IMG/VR virus record: IMGVR_UViG_3300022920_000542 | Location: 1 to 61,145 of that record | Strand: one strand, 5' to 3' | Source of the DNA: a virus | Length of the DNA: 61,145 nt | In this document: positions 43,899 to 53,789 of the stretch, piece after piece | Numbering within the stretch: position 1 is the stretch's first letter | Layout of the letters: every line of letters starts with the position of its first letter | Translations under genes and position numbers: made by a program | Notes under the pieces: generated by a model | The model's database searches: none | Told to the model about the DNA's origin: nothing | Seen by the model: the letters and a program-made list of their open reading frames with translations, nothing else

Positions 43899-44751
43899 TT
43901 ATATTATATATATCTCGGTTTACTCTTTTTTTAAAATTATTATACTCGGCAATCACATGGCGATTACCAAGTTGTCTGAAATTATTTATTTTTATATATT
44001 TTTTATTCTTGTTTATGAGTGTGCGATCTTCACATACTACATTATTTAGTAAAGTAAATTGTTGTACTTTTATTTTTCTACTTTTCATATAACCACAACA
44101 ATGCATCATAAATGTATCATCGTGTCCGTATCCAACAAACACATCCGGTATTCCTATGTACTTTGCAAGTTTGGCTGATATACAAGTGAACCAACCTCCT
44201 GCCCATTTGAATTTCTCACACATTATTAATTTTGAATCTCCGTGGTTTGTTTCTAAGACACTACTTATGTCTAACTTATTGCAAAATCCAATCTTTTCTT
44301 TTTTGTAGTTTTCATTGACTATTATGTCCCATGTTGAATCCCACAATCTAACTACCTGTGGTGTTATTACATAATATTCATTGATAATGCTTTGCAATTC
44401 CGATAGTAAGTTGGTAAGCAACTCATCGTTGAACTGTAAGTCAACATCTAGGAATATCAAATTATCATTTACATCCGCATCGTTTATACACACTCGACGA
44501 TGTTCATTTACACCGAAATACTCCGATGTAATGTGACTTTTTATTTTTCCGTGACACATTTGTGACACCGAGTTGAAACTATAAATTTGTTTTTCAAGTT
44601 CTTTGTGATTTTTGATTACACTTTTATTGATGTTTAATACACTTTTTACTTCAATGTCGGTTTTGGTATTGATTGATTCTTCAAGTTGGTTGATAACTCG
44701 TATGTAGTTTTCAAGTTCGTGTGGAAATACGTGTATGGATAGTGTGTTCAT
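43888..44751 (-). CDS. Glycosyltransferase family 2-like protein
   Basis: The 287-residue protein has a DVD-type metal motif in LIFLDVDLQFND and a C-terminal GYGHDDTFMM that resembles the GWGxED motif of GT2/GT7 enzymes. A tryptophan-glycine segment (KWAGGWFTCIS) lies between them. It is likely to transfer a sugar in the envelope- or virion-glycan pathway. Its start overlaps the end of the large upstream glycosyltransferase by four bases. Confidence 0.75.
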   Translation of the reverse strand: MNTLSIHVFPHELENYIRVINQLEESINTKTDIEVKSVLNINKSVIKNHKELEKQIYSFNSVSQMCHGKIKSHITSEYFGVNEHRRVCINDADVNDNLIFLDVDLQFNDELLTNLLSELQSIINEYYVITPQVVRLWDSTWDIIVNENYKKEKIGFCNKLDISSVLETNHGDSKLIMCEKFKWAGGWFTCISAKLAKYIGIPDVFVGYGHDDTFMMHCCGYMKSRKIKVQQFTLLNNVVCEDRTLINKNKKYIKINNFRQLGNRHVIAEYNNFKKRVNRDIYNINES

Positions 44752-46985
44752 TGGAATAAACTATAAAATGCTAACTTTAGCATATATTCTTCTTTCTCAG
44801 GATATTGCTTATATTTTCCGAGAATAGATGAGTAATGCAATACGGATTTTTTATGTATAACAGTTCTTGGTATAGAAAAGCACGAACCTACAAATGTTTT
44901 ATATTTTTCATCATATACTTTATTTATGGTTTCTTTATACCAGACCCTAAGTGTTTTGTAGTTTTTTATGTTTATGTGCTGATCTATGTTTAATATACGC
45001 AGTTTACCAACCACAGGATTAAATTCTGTGTAATTATCTTCGCATATTTTTTTAAAGTTTGAGTATACGTCTATGTTTGTTTGATTGTGAGTAAAGTATA
45101 TTACATCTGGAAGTTCTTCATAAAAAGTACATATAAATTGTAAAAATATTCCAAACGGTCCGTAGTTTTTAAAACTAGTAAACGAATTTAAACACGGAGA
45201 TACATTGCCGTCGATTAATATCTTACATGGTATTGGCATTCTGTTTATTGAAAATAGTGATTCATCGGATCGTACAGCTACCAACATTTTTTCTGTATCA
45301 GTTATTGCAAAGTCAGATAATTTATTTTTTATATGTGTGTCGTTTATATATGAGTATATTTCATTCTGAGTGAAATCCAAACTCGAAATTGACATCGTTT
45401 GTTTTATTTTATTTACTAACTCTAAATCAGAGTAAGTAAAATTAACATCTTCGTTCCTGGATAAAAAGTGATTATAAATTTCGTTTTTTATTGAGGGATT
45501 TTTAATTTGATATACTTTGTCCTTTGTTGATAAATCTGTTATTGGATTGTATCTGTGTTTACTTAATATATGCTCACGTGTTACATATTTTCTATCTAAT
45601 TTATTTCCGTGGAATAATACATTAATATCCACGTTTGCATACCCAATTCCATTGGAAACTTTTTTATTTCTTTTACACCACTCTACATAAGTTTGCTTGA
45701 ACTCATCTGTCATATTAGAAAAGAAGCGGTCATTGAGTATAGTTTTGTGAGTTTGTTCGTTGTAATAAAATCCGATTAAATTTAAGATATCACCACCTCC
45801 TATTATCGATAGATCATATAAATTATTTTTTTCAAGAAAGCTTCTGTGGTAGCAATGACCATATCCTGGTTCGTTTTTCCGTGACATTATTATTTGCAAA
45901 TCGTGTTTTGTATTTGTATGTGATAGCATATATGCAGACGAATGTTTGTGTTGAAGAGTGGGTGCTACTCTTTGCTTGACCGAGTTTGCAAATATCTGCA
46001 CTACTCCGTAAAATTCCGTAGCAATTATAACCTGCTTCCACCAATCGTTTTCGTTAAAAATTATATCTGCATCAACCCATGCTATATACACAAAGTTTTT
46101 CTTTAACAACACATCTATTCCTATATTTAATAGTTGTTCTTTTTTCCAGAATATAGAATCAGTTTTAATTGATACGATGTTGTCCGTGAGTTTATGTATT
46201 CTGTATATTGAACTATCTGAGTAGGTCTCTACAACAAGTGGGTTAATTCCAGTTGCTTTTATTGAGTTTAAAAATTTTACAAAATTTAAAAATTTGCTTT
46301 TATAGTTACACGGATTGAAGTAGCAACAAACAACTCCAAGTGAGTTTATTGGTGGGTTGTAATTAATTAGGTTTTTGTATAATGTTTTACTTTTTTTAAG
46401 ATTATTATGTGTCTTGGTGTGTGTTATGTAATATCCATCTGAGTATTTTAACTTTTTACTATTAACGGCTCCGTTTATTTGTTCGTGTAGTTTTTTCTTC
46501 CACTTTAGTTTTTTATCATTGCGATATATTCTACCCTGATAATCTGGAAAGTTAACTGCATTTTTTTTATCTTTATCAATGCTCATTCCCATTTTTTTAA
46601 TTTCATCTTTCCCAACTCCCGTGAAGTAATTCAATCTCGGAATCCAATATAAATCGTGACTTGAATCGGCAATCAAGTTGTGTATGTTTTTTATCAAATA
46701 TTCTGATGGTAGTTCATCTGAATCTAAGTTGAATATATAGTCATTCTTACATAACGAAAAGAATATATTTTTGTGCGAAGCAAAATCATTTAATAATTTT
46801 CTGAATATATGTTTATCAACTTTTTTAATATATTCCTTTATTTTTGCTGACTTACTAAAATCTGAAATTACAACAATTTCGTCTCCTGCTTTTTTATACT
46901 TATTTAAAAAGTCAATCAATTCTACAAATGAATGTGATTCCTCACCAACACATATTGCAAAGCTTATTTTAGGTTTTACTTGCAT
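44748..46985 (-). CDS. Multidomain glycosyltransferase
   Basis: The protein of about 745 residues appears to hold two GT2-like domains and a third region. Domain 1 (about 5-210) has NLDSDELPSEYL. Domain 2 (about 215-480) has WVDADIIFNENDWW and a GGGDILNL segment. The C-terminal part (about 600-745) has LPDVIYFTHNQTN, as in DUF3431-type proteins. It is probably a cytoplasmic enzyme making a repeated glycan. I chose the ATG at 46985, which follows an AGAGGA site; an ATG at 47006 is the alternative. Confidence 0.8.
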   Translation of the reverse strand: MQVKPKISFAICVGEESHSFVELIDFLNKYKKAGDEIVVISDFSKSAKIKEYIKKVDKHIFRKLLNDFASHKNIFFSLCKNDYIFNLDSDELPSEYLIKNIHNLIADSSHDLYWIPRLNYFTGVGKDEIKKMGMSIDKDKKNAVNFPDYQGRIYRNDKKLKWKKKLHEQINGAVNSKKLKYSDGYYITHTKTHNNLKKSKTLYKNLINYNPPINSLGVVCCYFNPCNYKSKFLNFVKFLNSIKATGINPLVVETYSDSSIYRIHKLTDNIVSIKTDSIFWKKEQLLNIGIDVLLKKNFVYIAWVDADIIFNENDWWKQVIIATEFYGVVQIFANSVKQRVAPTLQHKHSSAYMLSHTNTKHDLQIIMSRKNEPGYGHCYHRSFLEKNNLYDLSIIGGGDILNLIGFYYNEQTHKTILNDRFFSNMTDEFKQTYVEWCKRNKKVSNGIGYANVDINVLFHGNKLDRKYVTREHILSKHRYNPITDLSTKDKVYQIKNPSIKNEIYNHFLSRNEDVNFTYSDLELVNKIKQTMSISSLDFTQNEIYSYINDTHIKNKLSDFAITDTEKMLVAVRSDESLFSINRMPIPCKILIDGNVSPCLNSFTSFKNYGPFGIFLQFICTFYEELPDVIYFTHNQTNIDVYSNFKKICEDNYTEFNPVVGKLRILNIDQHINIKNYKTLRVWYKETINKVYDEKYKTFVGSCFSIPRTVIHKKSVLHYSSILGKYKQYPEKEEYMLKLAFYSLFQ

Positions 46986-47664
46986 CAAAGTCTTCCTCTG
47001 ATTCAATTCCAGGTTGATCTACAAAACTTTTTATATCACTTAGCATTTCATAAAATGCAGTTAAACTACCAAATCTATCGATTATTAGTTTTTTGAATCT
47101 TGCGTTGTTTAAATTTGAAATGTCTTGCTTTAATATTTTATTTAACAACAACTTACTTTGCTTTACCTCGGTTAAAGTCTCGGTTCTGGTTATGATGGCA
47201 GCTGAGTGTGTTGTGTTGTCGAATATTTTTAACCTCTTCCAGTCTAACATATACAATTTTGGTTGTTTAATTTCGTACATTTTATATGTACGATAGCAAT
47301 CAAATTCAAGCAAATTATTTTTTACATATTTTGAATAAAATGATCTAGGTCTATCAATTAGTTGCGAAAACGGTCCTTTTAGTTCATATTTTCGTTTTAT
47401 CAATGATAGGGTGTCTTTTATTATTACTCGTTTTAAAAACGCATATAACTTAGACTCGGGAATATATTCTATGTTTAGTCCATGTAAAAGCAAACTTCCA
47501 CCTTTGTTGAACTTACCAAGAACCAGAACTAAACGATTTAACTTTCTTCGTGAAGTTTCACTTCGGTATCTAAATGATATTATTTGTCCAGGTTCTATTT
47601 TTGGACGAGCAACGGAAACGTTTCCTCCGATTAGTCTTTGTAGGTACTTAGTGTAGTGGGTCAT
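46969..47664 (-). CDS. Hypothetical protein, 231 residues
   Basis: A basic protein with an N-terminal segment GQIISFRYRSETSRRK followed by LVLVLGKFNKGGSLLLHGLNIEYIP. I have the impression that T4-like phages carry related proteins with a similar beta-rich start, but I cannot name it. It lies among glycosyltransferases and overlaps the next gene. Confidence 0.7.
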   Translation of the reverse strand: MTHYTKYLQRLIGGNVSVARPKIEPGQIISFRYRSETSRRKLNRLVLVLGKFNKGGSLLLHGLNIEYIPESKLYAFLKRVIIKDTLSLIKRKYELKGPFSQLIDRPRSFYSKYVKNNLLEFDCYRTYKMYEIKQPKLYMLDWKRLKIFDNTTHSAAIITRTETLTEVKQSKLLLNKILKQDISNLNNARFKKLIIDRFGSLTAFYEMLSDIKSFVDQPGIESEEDFDASKT

Positions 47665-47683
47665 AATAATATACAAGTGTATA

Positions 47684-48811
47684 TTATATATATGATTTTA
47701 TTACTTCTTTATAGTGTACTTGAATAGATTTCTTAGTGTGACTTATTTTTAAATTCTTAGATACTTTCTCAATTCCAGTTTTATATGTTTCGTAGTTTTC
47801 AATCACGTCACTTATCTTTTCCGAAAATTTGTGTGGATCGATATCAATCCAGTTTTGAATTTCTGTTTTGTTTCCACCAACCAAAAACATCGGATCATCT
47901 ATATACTCACGAATTGATGGAATGTCTGTTGTTAGTATCGGTGTGTTGTTTAATGCAGATTCAAATACACTACGAGAAAAACTTTCATGTCGTGATGCTG
48001 AGATTGTTGCTTTTATACACGGATGTCTGTATAGTTCTTTTGTTTCATTGCTTGTGAGGTGACCGTGTATTAAGTATATGTTTGGATTGGAAACATGACT
48101 ATCTTTTAATATATTAGATATTGTGTCATGTATTTTAATATAATCTGACCTACTATAACTTGAGGTCTCTGTTTTTAATATAAGTCCTGGTTTGATTTTA
48201 TGTTTAGTTGATGCAAGAATAAATGATCGTATAAGTGTTTCCACATTCTTCCTATCATCTAACTGATTTGATTCAGGATTCCAACTCCCCTTGTATAAAA
48301 AGCAAAACTCTTCTTTAATTGTATTTATGTACGATTTTAACTTTGAAATATCACTTGTGGTAGATTGATGTACATGGATACATTGTGGAATTGTAGATAT
48401 CTTGGAGTTTATACGGGATGATATAATATCTCGGTGATAATTTGTGGATACAACTATATGATCCATTTTGTTGTATGAATCAATGTCTTGTTTAGATATC
48501 ACATCTGTGTTTATCTCCGTAACCACTCCTATATTATACTTTCCTATGTTTTTAAACTGAGTGGGGTTTCCTAATTTAATGTAAACAAACACACTTTCAA
48601 CTTGCGATGAGTCTAGTTTCTTTTTCATTACATTACCGACTACTTCACTTTCCATTGTCAGAATACTCTGAGTATTGGGTATAGGTGTATCTATAAAGTA
48701 TATTTCGTAGTTAGGGGCAAGGTCACATATATATTCTGCAACTTCCCGAGCATGATCTCCCGTGTCACCGATAGATGTTATGGGTGAGTCGTATATTAAA
48801 ATAGGTTTCAT
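47684..48811 (-). CDS. Glycosyltransferase family 4-like protein
   Basis: The 375-residue protein has the two-lobed GT-B pattern. The C-terminal half has GSWNPES with RKNVETLIRSF and the EX7E motif in SRHESFSRSVFESALNNTPIL. It transfers a sugar from a nucleotide donor. The start overlaps the upstream glycosyltransferase stop by four bases (ATGA). Confidence 0.85.
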   Translation of the reverse strand: MKPILIYDSPITSIGDTGDHAREVAEYICDLAPNYEIYFIDTPIPNTQSILTMESEVVGNVMKKKLDSSQVESVFVYIKLGNPTQFKNIGKYNIGVVTEINTDVISKQDIDSYNKMDHIVVSTNYHRDIISSRINSKISTIPQCIHVHQSTTSDISKLKSYINTIKEEFCFLYKGSWNPESNQLDDRKNVETLIRSFILASTKHKIKPGLILKTETSSYSRSDYIKIHDTISNILKDSHVSNPNIYLIHGHLTSNETKELYRHPCIKATISASRHESFSRSVFESALNNTPILTTDIPSIREYIDDPMFLVGGNKTEIQNWIDIDPHKFSEKISDVIENYETYKTGIEKVSKNLKISHTKKSIQVHYKEVIKSYI

Positions 48812-50046
48812 TTTATTTTTTCAAATTTGTATCTACTTGGGGGTTCATATGAACTGATAGTTTCATCTACTTGGTCGCATATTGATTTACACATATCTTC
48901 CGATGTGAATTTGTTTTCTTTTAAAAACTCAAGATACGAATCCATTGGGGGTGGTTCGTTTTTGAATACAGACATTATGGCATCAGATGTTGAATCAACA
49001 CTTACATAGTCCGAATATATATACGGTGTCTTCTGTGTGCCTCTCATTAAACTAAAATCAGGTATTATTGGGTGAGTCCATACTTCGTTTATTTGGTCAA
49101 TTAATCCTCCTGTTTTATTTACTATTATGGGAGTTTTGGTGGCAACTGACTCCAGTGTGGATAACCCAAATCCTTCATTTGATGATATATTTATCACACA
49201 ATGTGATAAATTATACATATTGTTCAATACCTGTTCATTAACTATCTCATCGGATAGCAACACAGGAAGATCGTCATACAAATTATCTAGTAACGCATTT
49301 ATATTCACCCCACGTGTAGATGTTGAGTTACTGTGTATCAGTAAAGTGACATCCTTCTTCTCATCTGAGTTTAACTTACGATAAAAATTATTAAATCCTG
49401 CAATAATAGTTGTAATTTCTTTTCTTGGTATATTTGTTCCGTTGAAAAATAAAACAAATTTATAGTCACGTCCTAAGAAGTCTTTTCTGTTTTTTTCTAT
49501 CGTAGATTCAGACTGGGGTTGGTACGTATGTGTATTAACTCCATGTGGTGTGTAAAAAACACGTGGGTGGTCTGGTACTATTGTGTTTACACATTCATGG
49601 GTCAGTTTACTGATACAACTAATTGTGTCGCAACCATCGTAATATTTTTTAAGAAAATGTGGATATGGTTTATTGTCCCACACATGATAATAAAAAATAG
49701 GACACACACTTCTAATTTCGTGTTCTGAGTTGAACAACCACTCAAATTTGTGTGGATCTGTCATTATCAGTATACAATCAACCGACTCTGTTTTTATTAT
49801 ATTTCTTAATAGTTCAAGTGATCCATACTCATGTGTTCCATACAACTTGAAATATACCGAATCATTTCCAGTCACTTTGCTTACCGACTCCGACAGATCA
49901 ATTACTTCATTTGGTCGAAGACCCGCTGCGATTTGTACAATGTCGTACTTATTGGATAGTTTTAATGATATAGACTTCAATATATTACCCACCCCCGTGG
50001 GTTGTCGTATATCATCTCCAACTAATATTATTTTTTTATTTTGCAC
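48808..50046 (-). CDS. Glycosyltransferase family 4-like protein, GTG start
   Basis: The 412-residue GT-B protein has LFFNGTNIPRKEITTIIAGF and the EX7E motif in SSNEGFGLSTLESVATKTPI. The start is a GTG at 50046, six bases after a TACTAT -10 element. It heads the long operon running down to 42484. Confidence 0.85.
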   Translation of the reverse strand: MQNKKIILVGDDIRQPTGVGNILKSISLKLSNKYDIVQIAAGLRPNEVIDLSESVSKVTGNDSVYFKLYGTHEYGSLELLRNIIKTESVDCILIMTDPHKFEWLFNSEHEIRSVCPIFYYHVWDNKPYPHFLKKYYDGCDTISCISKLTHECVNTIVPDHPRVFYTPHGVNTHTYQPQSESTIEKNRKDFLGRDYKFVLFFNGTNIPRKEITTIIAGFNNFYRKLNSDEKKDVTLLIHSNSTSTRGVNINALLDNLYDDLPVLLSDEIVNEQVLNNMYNLSHCVINISSNEGFGLSTLESVATKTPIIVNKTGGLIDQINEVWTHPIIPDFSLMRGTQKTPYIYSDYVSVDSTSDAIMSVFKNEPPPMDSYLEFLKENKFTSEDMCKSICDQVDETISSYEPPSRYKFEKIK

Positions 50047-50052
50047 ACTTGT

Positions 50053-50080
50053 ATAGTATGCTATAAAAAACTATTGTCAA
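50053..50080 (-). promoter_or_regulatory. Sigma70-like promoter of the glycosyltransferase operon
   Basis: On the minus strand it reads TTGACA, 16 bases, TACTAT, ACAAGT, GTG. The short gap implies a leaderless transcript starting at a GTG. Confidence 0.75.
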
Positions 50081-50083
50081 CAA

Positions 50084-50281
50084 TTAATATTTATTGTCGT
50101 TATCAAATATTTTTGCTTCATCAAGTTTCTTTTCAAACTTCTCATCATTCAGATACTGCTCAATTGCACGATTTACCAATTTTTGCAGAGTCATAGGTGA
50201 GTCTATTGTCTTTAATTTAAACTTGGAATAGTTATCGGACAGAACCTTAACGGTTGTTAACTTGTAATTTGCATCATTCAT
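50084..50281 (-). CDS. Small protein, possible ribbon-helix-helix type
   Basis: The 65-residue protein has a strand-helix-helix pattern (TTVKVLSDNYSKFKLK, then TLQKLVNRAIEQYLND) that resembles ribbon-helix-helix DNA-binding proteins such as Arc/MetJ. The assignment is from pattern only. An AATATTTAT box ends five bases before the ATG. Confidence 0.6.
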   Translation of the reverse strand: MNDANYKLTTVKVLSDNYSKFKLKTIDSPMTLQKLVNRAIEQYLNDEKFEKKLDEAKIFDNDNKY

Positions 50282-50286
50282 TTACG

Positions 50287-50295
50287 ATAAATATT
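50287..50295 (-). promoter_or_regulatory. AATATTTAT box before 50084-50281
   Basis: On the minus strand it reads AATATTTAT-CGTAA-ATG, with a five-base gap. Confidence 0.5.
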
Positions 50296-50324
50296 ACCTA
50301 ACATGAAAAAAAAAATTATAAAAA

Positions 50325-50678
50325 TTAAATTTCACTCGTCCACTTGGGAGGATTCAGTGGACATTTGCTTGTAGACAACAACAGTTTACCACTACTACAT
50401 CCACATTTTAAACATCGTGCAATCTTTGTTTGATTTATTTCTTGCCAGAATTCACAACCACGACAAATGGATAATCGTTTATTCCATTGCTCACTACTAA
50501 CAACTGGACGACCCGCTCGTTGCCACTCTACTAATGCTTTTGATAAATTATTTGCCAAATCGAAGAACCCAACATTTGATTTAGGTTTCGCTGCGTTACT
50601 GCTCGTTGAATCTGATGTGTTGGTGTCTACATTATCCTCTTCAAGTTTTTTGTATCGTTTAAAAAATCTTCTAGCCAT
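50325..50678 (-). CDS. Zinc-ribbon-like protein, 117 residues
   Basis: The C-terminal half has a cysteine-rich finger: SICRGCEFWQ, then ARCLKCGCSSGK and SKCPLNPPKW, giving a Cys-x2-Cys and a Cys-x2-Cys-x-Cys. The N-terminal half is lysine- and serine-rich and probably disordered. The pattern is typical of small phage proteins of unknown role. It is transcribed divergently from 50719. Confidence 0.75.
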   Translation of the reverse strand: MARRFFKRYKKLEEDNVDTNTSDSTSSNAAKPKSNVGFFDLANNLSKALVEWQRAGRPVVSSEQWNKRLSICRGCEFWQEINQTKIARCLKCGCSSGKLLLSTSKCPLNPPKWTSEI

Positions 50679-50705
50679 AATTCTTCGTAATATTATTTAA
50701 TTAAA

Positions 50706-50714
50706 TATACTTAT
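50706..50714 (+). promoter_or_regulatory. TATACTTAT box before 50719 (one mismatch)
   Basis: TATACTTAT-AGAT-ATG. It differs from the common box at one position but keeps the four-base gap. Confidence 0.4.
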
Positions 50715-50718
50715 AGAT

Positions 50719-51009
50719 ATGGATAATATAACTTTTCAAATTCCAAAAGACAACAAATCTTTAAAAAAAGATATAAGTAAACGAAAATACGAATACATGA
50801 AGCATATATACGAGTGCTTTAAGCAAATAGACGAAAATTCTATTCCCGATAAACTGAATATTTTCGCATTCAAAAGCACTAATTTAGAAATAGTAGTTAA
50901 AAAAGAAAGTTACGAAATTAACTTGAAAAATTTAATAAACTATTTTAGTAATATAGAAGAGTATGAAATTTGTACAGTACTTAGTAATAAGCTTAATTCG
51001 CTTAAATAG
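50719..51009 (+). CDS. Hypothetical protein, 96 residues
   Basis: A small charged protein (MDNITFQIPKDNKSLKKD) that I do not recognise. It precedes phoH in the same direction by about 65 bases. Confidence 0.7.
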   Translation: MDNITFQIPKDNKSLKKDISKRKYEYMKHIYECFKQIDENSIPDKLNIFAFKSTNLEIVVKKESYEINLKNLINYFSNIEEYEICTVLSNKLNSLK

Positions 51010-51073
51010 AATAATAATAATATAGACTTATAAGTATAAGACAACAATACTGTCATAACGTGGAGAAATAACG

Positions 51074-51829
51074 ATGTCAAGAAAAAAAACAAAAACTGTA
51101 AATAAGAATCTACTTGCAAATGCTCACATAGAAGAAGAAATGCAGGAAAACCAACTAACTCCTCTTAGAAAACTTAAAATAAAATTAAATAAAAAGTTTA
51201 CTAAAAAGCAAGAAGAGTTAAACAAGATTGCATTGGAAAAGGATACGAAACTTATATTCATTGACGGTCCTGCAGGTACGGCAAAAACATGGTTGAGTGT
51301 TTATTGTGGGTTGGAATTATTTCAGAACCAACAAATAGAAGAAATGATATATGTTAGAAGTGCTGTGGAAAGTTCTGATCAAAAACTTGGATTTCTTCCA
51401 GGAGCACAAGACGATAAAATGGCTCCCTACTTAGAACCATTTAAAGATAAACTAGAAGAACTTCTGAACCCCATTGACATAAAATACTTACAAGAAGAAG
51501 AACGTATATACGGTATACCTGTAGGATTTCTCCGAGGAGCTAGTTGGGAGAATAAATTCATACTTGTAGATGAAGCACAAAATTTATCAGAAAAAGAAAT
51601 GATTACCATAATGACACGTATAGGTGAAAACTGTAAAGTATTCATATGTGGTGATGTCATGCAGAGTGATATTGGTAATCGTAGTGGGTTTAATAGTATA
51701 CTCAACTTATTTGAAGATGATGCCTCAAAAAAACAAGGAATTCACACATATAAATTCACAGAAGAAGATATTGTGAGAAGCAAATTGGTAAAATTTATAA
51801 TTACTAAGTTAAAAAGTTTACCAAAATAA
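51074..51829 (+). CDS. phoH: PhoH-family ATPase
   Basis: The 251-residue protein has Walker A in FIDGPAGTAKTWLS, the FLPGAQDDKM loop, Walker B in NKFILVDEAQNLS and the C-terminal VFICGDVMQSD block of PhoH ATPases. PhoH is common in marine T4-like phages; its role is not settled, although RNA metabolism and phosphate stress have both been proposed. It has a GGAGA ribosome site. Its leader contains a short GACA/TGTC hairpin at about 51041-51054. Confidence 0.95.
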   Translation: MSRKKTKTVNKNLLANAHIEEEMQENQLTPLRKLKIKLNKKFTKKQEELNKIALEKDTKLIFIDGPAGTAKTWLSVYCGLELFQNQQIEEMIYVRSAVESSDQKLGFLPGAQDDKMAPYLEPFKDKLEELLNPIDIKYLQEEERIYGIPVGFLRGASWENKFILVDEAQNLSEKEMITIMTRIGENCKVFICGDVMQSDIGNRSGFNSILNLFEDDASKKQGIHTYKFTEEDIVRSKLVKFIITKLKSLPK

Positions 51830-51856
51830 TATTTATATATCATAAAACAATATATG

Positions 51857-51865
51857 TATATTTAT
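51857..51865 (+). promoter_or_regulatory. TATATTTAT box of the fibre operon
   Basis: TATATTTAT lies 28 bases before the ATG at 51894. It probably serves the block 51894-57150. Confidence 0.5.
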
Positions 51866-51893
51866 AGATTCACATACTTTTAGAAATTTACGC

Positions 51894-53789
51894 ATGGCCA
51901 ACCAAAAAATAACAGACCTAAATAGATTAAACAATCTAGATGCAGACGACCTGTTTATAGTTGTTGACACCGACTCCAAGTCCAACTCAGCGTCCCCAAC
52001 GGGTGAGACCAAGGGAATCTCAGCTGGATCACTTGCAGCGGAGTTAAATAAAATAGCAAATAACGAAGTGGGTATTGACTTTAAGCACCTACGTGATGTA
52101 CCTGATACATACGAAGAAAACAAAGGGGGGTACATAAAGATCAACAACGATGGAACGGGTATAGAGTTCACAGACTCACCTGGTGCATCAGAGCAAGCAT
52201 TTACAGGTTCGTTCCTTGAAGATCGTGTTAACGGCCAACTACAAGAATATCTAATTGGGGATATTTTATATGTATCTAGTAACAATAAGTTTTCTAAAGC
52301 AAGTTGCACTAGTTTAGGTATGTCAGAGGCAGTTGGTATTATACGTAAAATAAAATACACATCAAATTCTACGGACTCAAACAAACTAATAGAAAAAGTA
52401 AGTGTAGTGTTTAATGGATATATAGAATTTGAATGGGATACTAGTGTTTTAGGTGGTCCTATCTCAATAGAGATGAGACCAATTGATCCAGATGATACAT
52501 CAATAACACGTGTGTACGACAACCAATTACTTGAACCTGGAAAAACATATTTTCTAGGAACGACTGGTAGTTTAATGAATCTAGATCCTGCTGAATTGGT
52601 TAGTTTAGACACAACGGTTTCTAAACCAATGTTAGTTGCGACATCAAAAACAACAGGTATACTTATGAACTACCGTGGACTTGTATGTTCATCCGATGAG
52701 CAATCAAATAAGTTTGTAATATACGAATCATCTGCGTGTAATAGTATAAAAACCGGTGATGTTCTTAGGATAAAACGAAATAAAGTACGTACCTCAGTTG
52801 ATAACTTTATAGTGTCCTCTGACTACGATGATTCGTTATTGTCAGAAAATGTACTACCCAATTTTATTGGTAGGGAAAGTGGTACGACTGAATACGCATT
52901 GTGTAACTCAGCATCTCAACAAAAGACAATATCAACTGTAGACAATCAAAATCCACCGATAGAGGATGACAATTATGGATGTGATATGCTCGGAGTTGTA
53001 ATAAACTCAACGAGTGATTTTTTTGAAATACAAACGAGTGGTATGGTAGAATTCATACCACCTGAATATCAATCAAATGAAACAATCACGTTACCAAGTG
53101 GAGACACTCAACCAGTAAATCGTGAAATACAGGATGGTCTCTTTAAAACCGGATATACATATTACATTGAATCATTTCCAATTAATAGTGATCAACTTGC
53201 ATCAACTAATCAAACCACAGAATTAAGAAACTCCGTATACGATTATTCTACTGAAGAACTAAGTGAATACTATACATCAGGTGAAGGTGGTAACTTATCG
53301 GTTCTTGGTCAGAAATTAAAACCCCTATTAAATGGAACTTCTCCATTCAGAAATACAACAAGCATAGACCCATTTGTACGAGACCACACATCCGGAAAAG
53401 TAGTATCATATTCTAAACCAGCGTTTTACGCAGTTTCACCAAATAAAATTTTAATACTAAATCAACCTGCGTATCCCAACCCAAAAGACCGATGTAACGC
53501 AGTTGACCCAACTACATGGACTCCGTGTACTTACGAGGCACGGGATTCGCATAGTTATACAATAAATCGTCCAAGAGAATTTACGGGCCAAACTGAACTT
53601 GAAAAATTCTCAAGTGATTTCCTTAAAATTGCATGGCCTGAAGCAGGAGCAAATGATAGAAGTGTAATAACTTTCATAATTGAATACACCGAAAACAACG
53701 AAGTAGTTACTAGGTTTGAATCACATGAATTAATAAAAATTGACTCCGTGGACGGTTCTAACTGGAACTACGTAAGGAAATTATCATAA
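51894..53789 (+). CDS. Tail-fibre-like structural protein
   Basis: The 631-residue protein starts with the typical fibre N-terminus pattern (KITDLNRLNNLDADDLFIVV, then KGISAGSLAAELNK). It continues with beta-rich repeats, one of which ends KPMLVATSKTTGILMNYRGL. A matching repeat is present in the protein at 54194. It is a likely host-recognition or baseplate-attached fibre. Its stop overlaps the next start as TAATG. Confidence 0.82.
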   Translation: MANQKITDLNRLNNLDADDLFIVVDTDSKSNSASPTGETKGISAGSLAAELNKIANNEVGIDFKHLRDVPDTYEENKGGYIKINNDGTGIEFTDSPGASEQAFTGSFLEDRVNGQLQEYLIGDILYVSSNNKFSKASCTSLGMSEAVGIIRKIKYTSNSTDSNKLIEKVSVVFNGYIEFEWDTSVLGGPISIEMRPIDPDDTSITRVYDNQLLEPGKTYFLGTTGSLMNLDPAELVSLDTTVSKPMLVATSKTTGILMNYRGLVCSSDEQSNKFVIYESSACNSIKTGDVLRIKRNKVRTSVDNFIVSSDYDDSLLSENVLPNFIGRESGTTEYALCNSASQQKTISTVDNQNPPIEDDNYGCDMLGVVINSTSDFFEIQTSGMVEFIPPEYQSNETITLPSGDTQPVNREIQDGLFKTGYTYYIESFPINSDQLASTNQTTELRNSVYDYSTEELSEYYTSGEGGNLSVLGQKLKPLLNGTSPFRNTTSIDPFVRDHTSGKVVSYSKPAFYAVSPNKILILNQPAYPNPKDRCNAVDPTTWTPCTYEARDSHSYTINRPREFTGQTELEKFSSDFLKIAWPEAGANDRSVITFIIEYTENNEVVTRFESHELIKIDSVDGSNWNYVRKLS

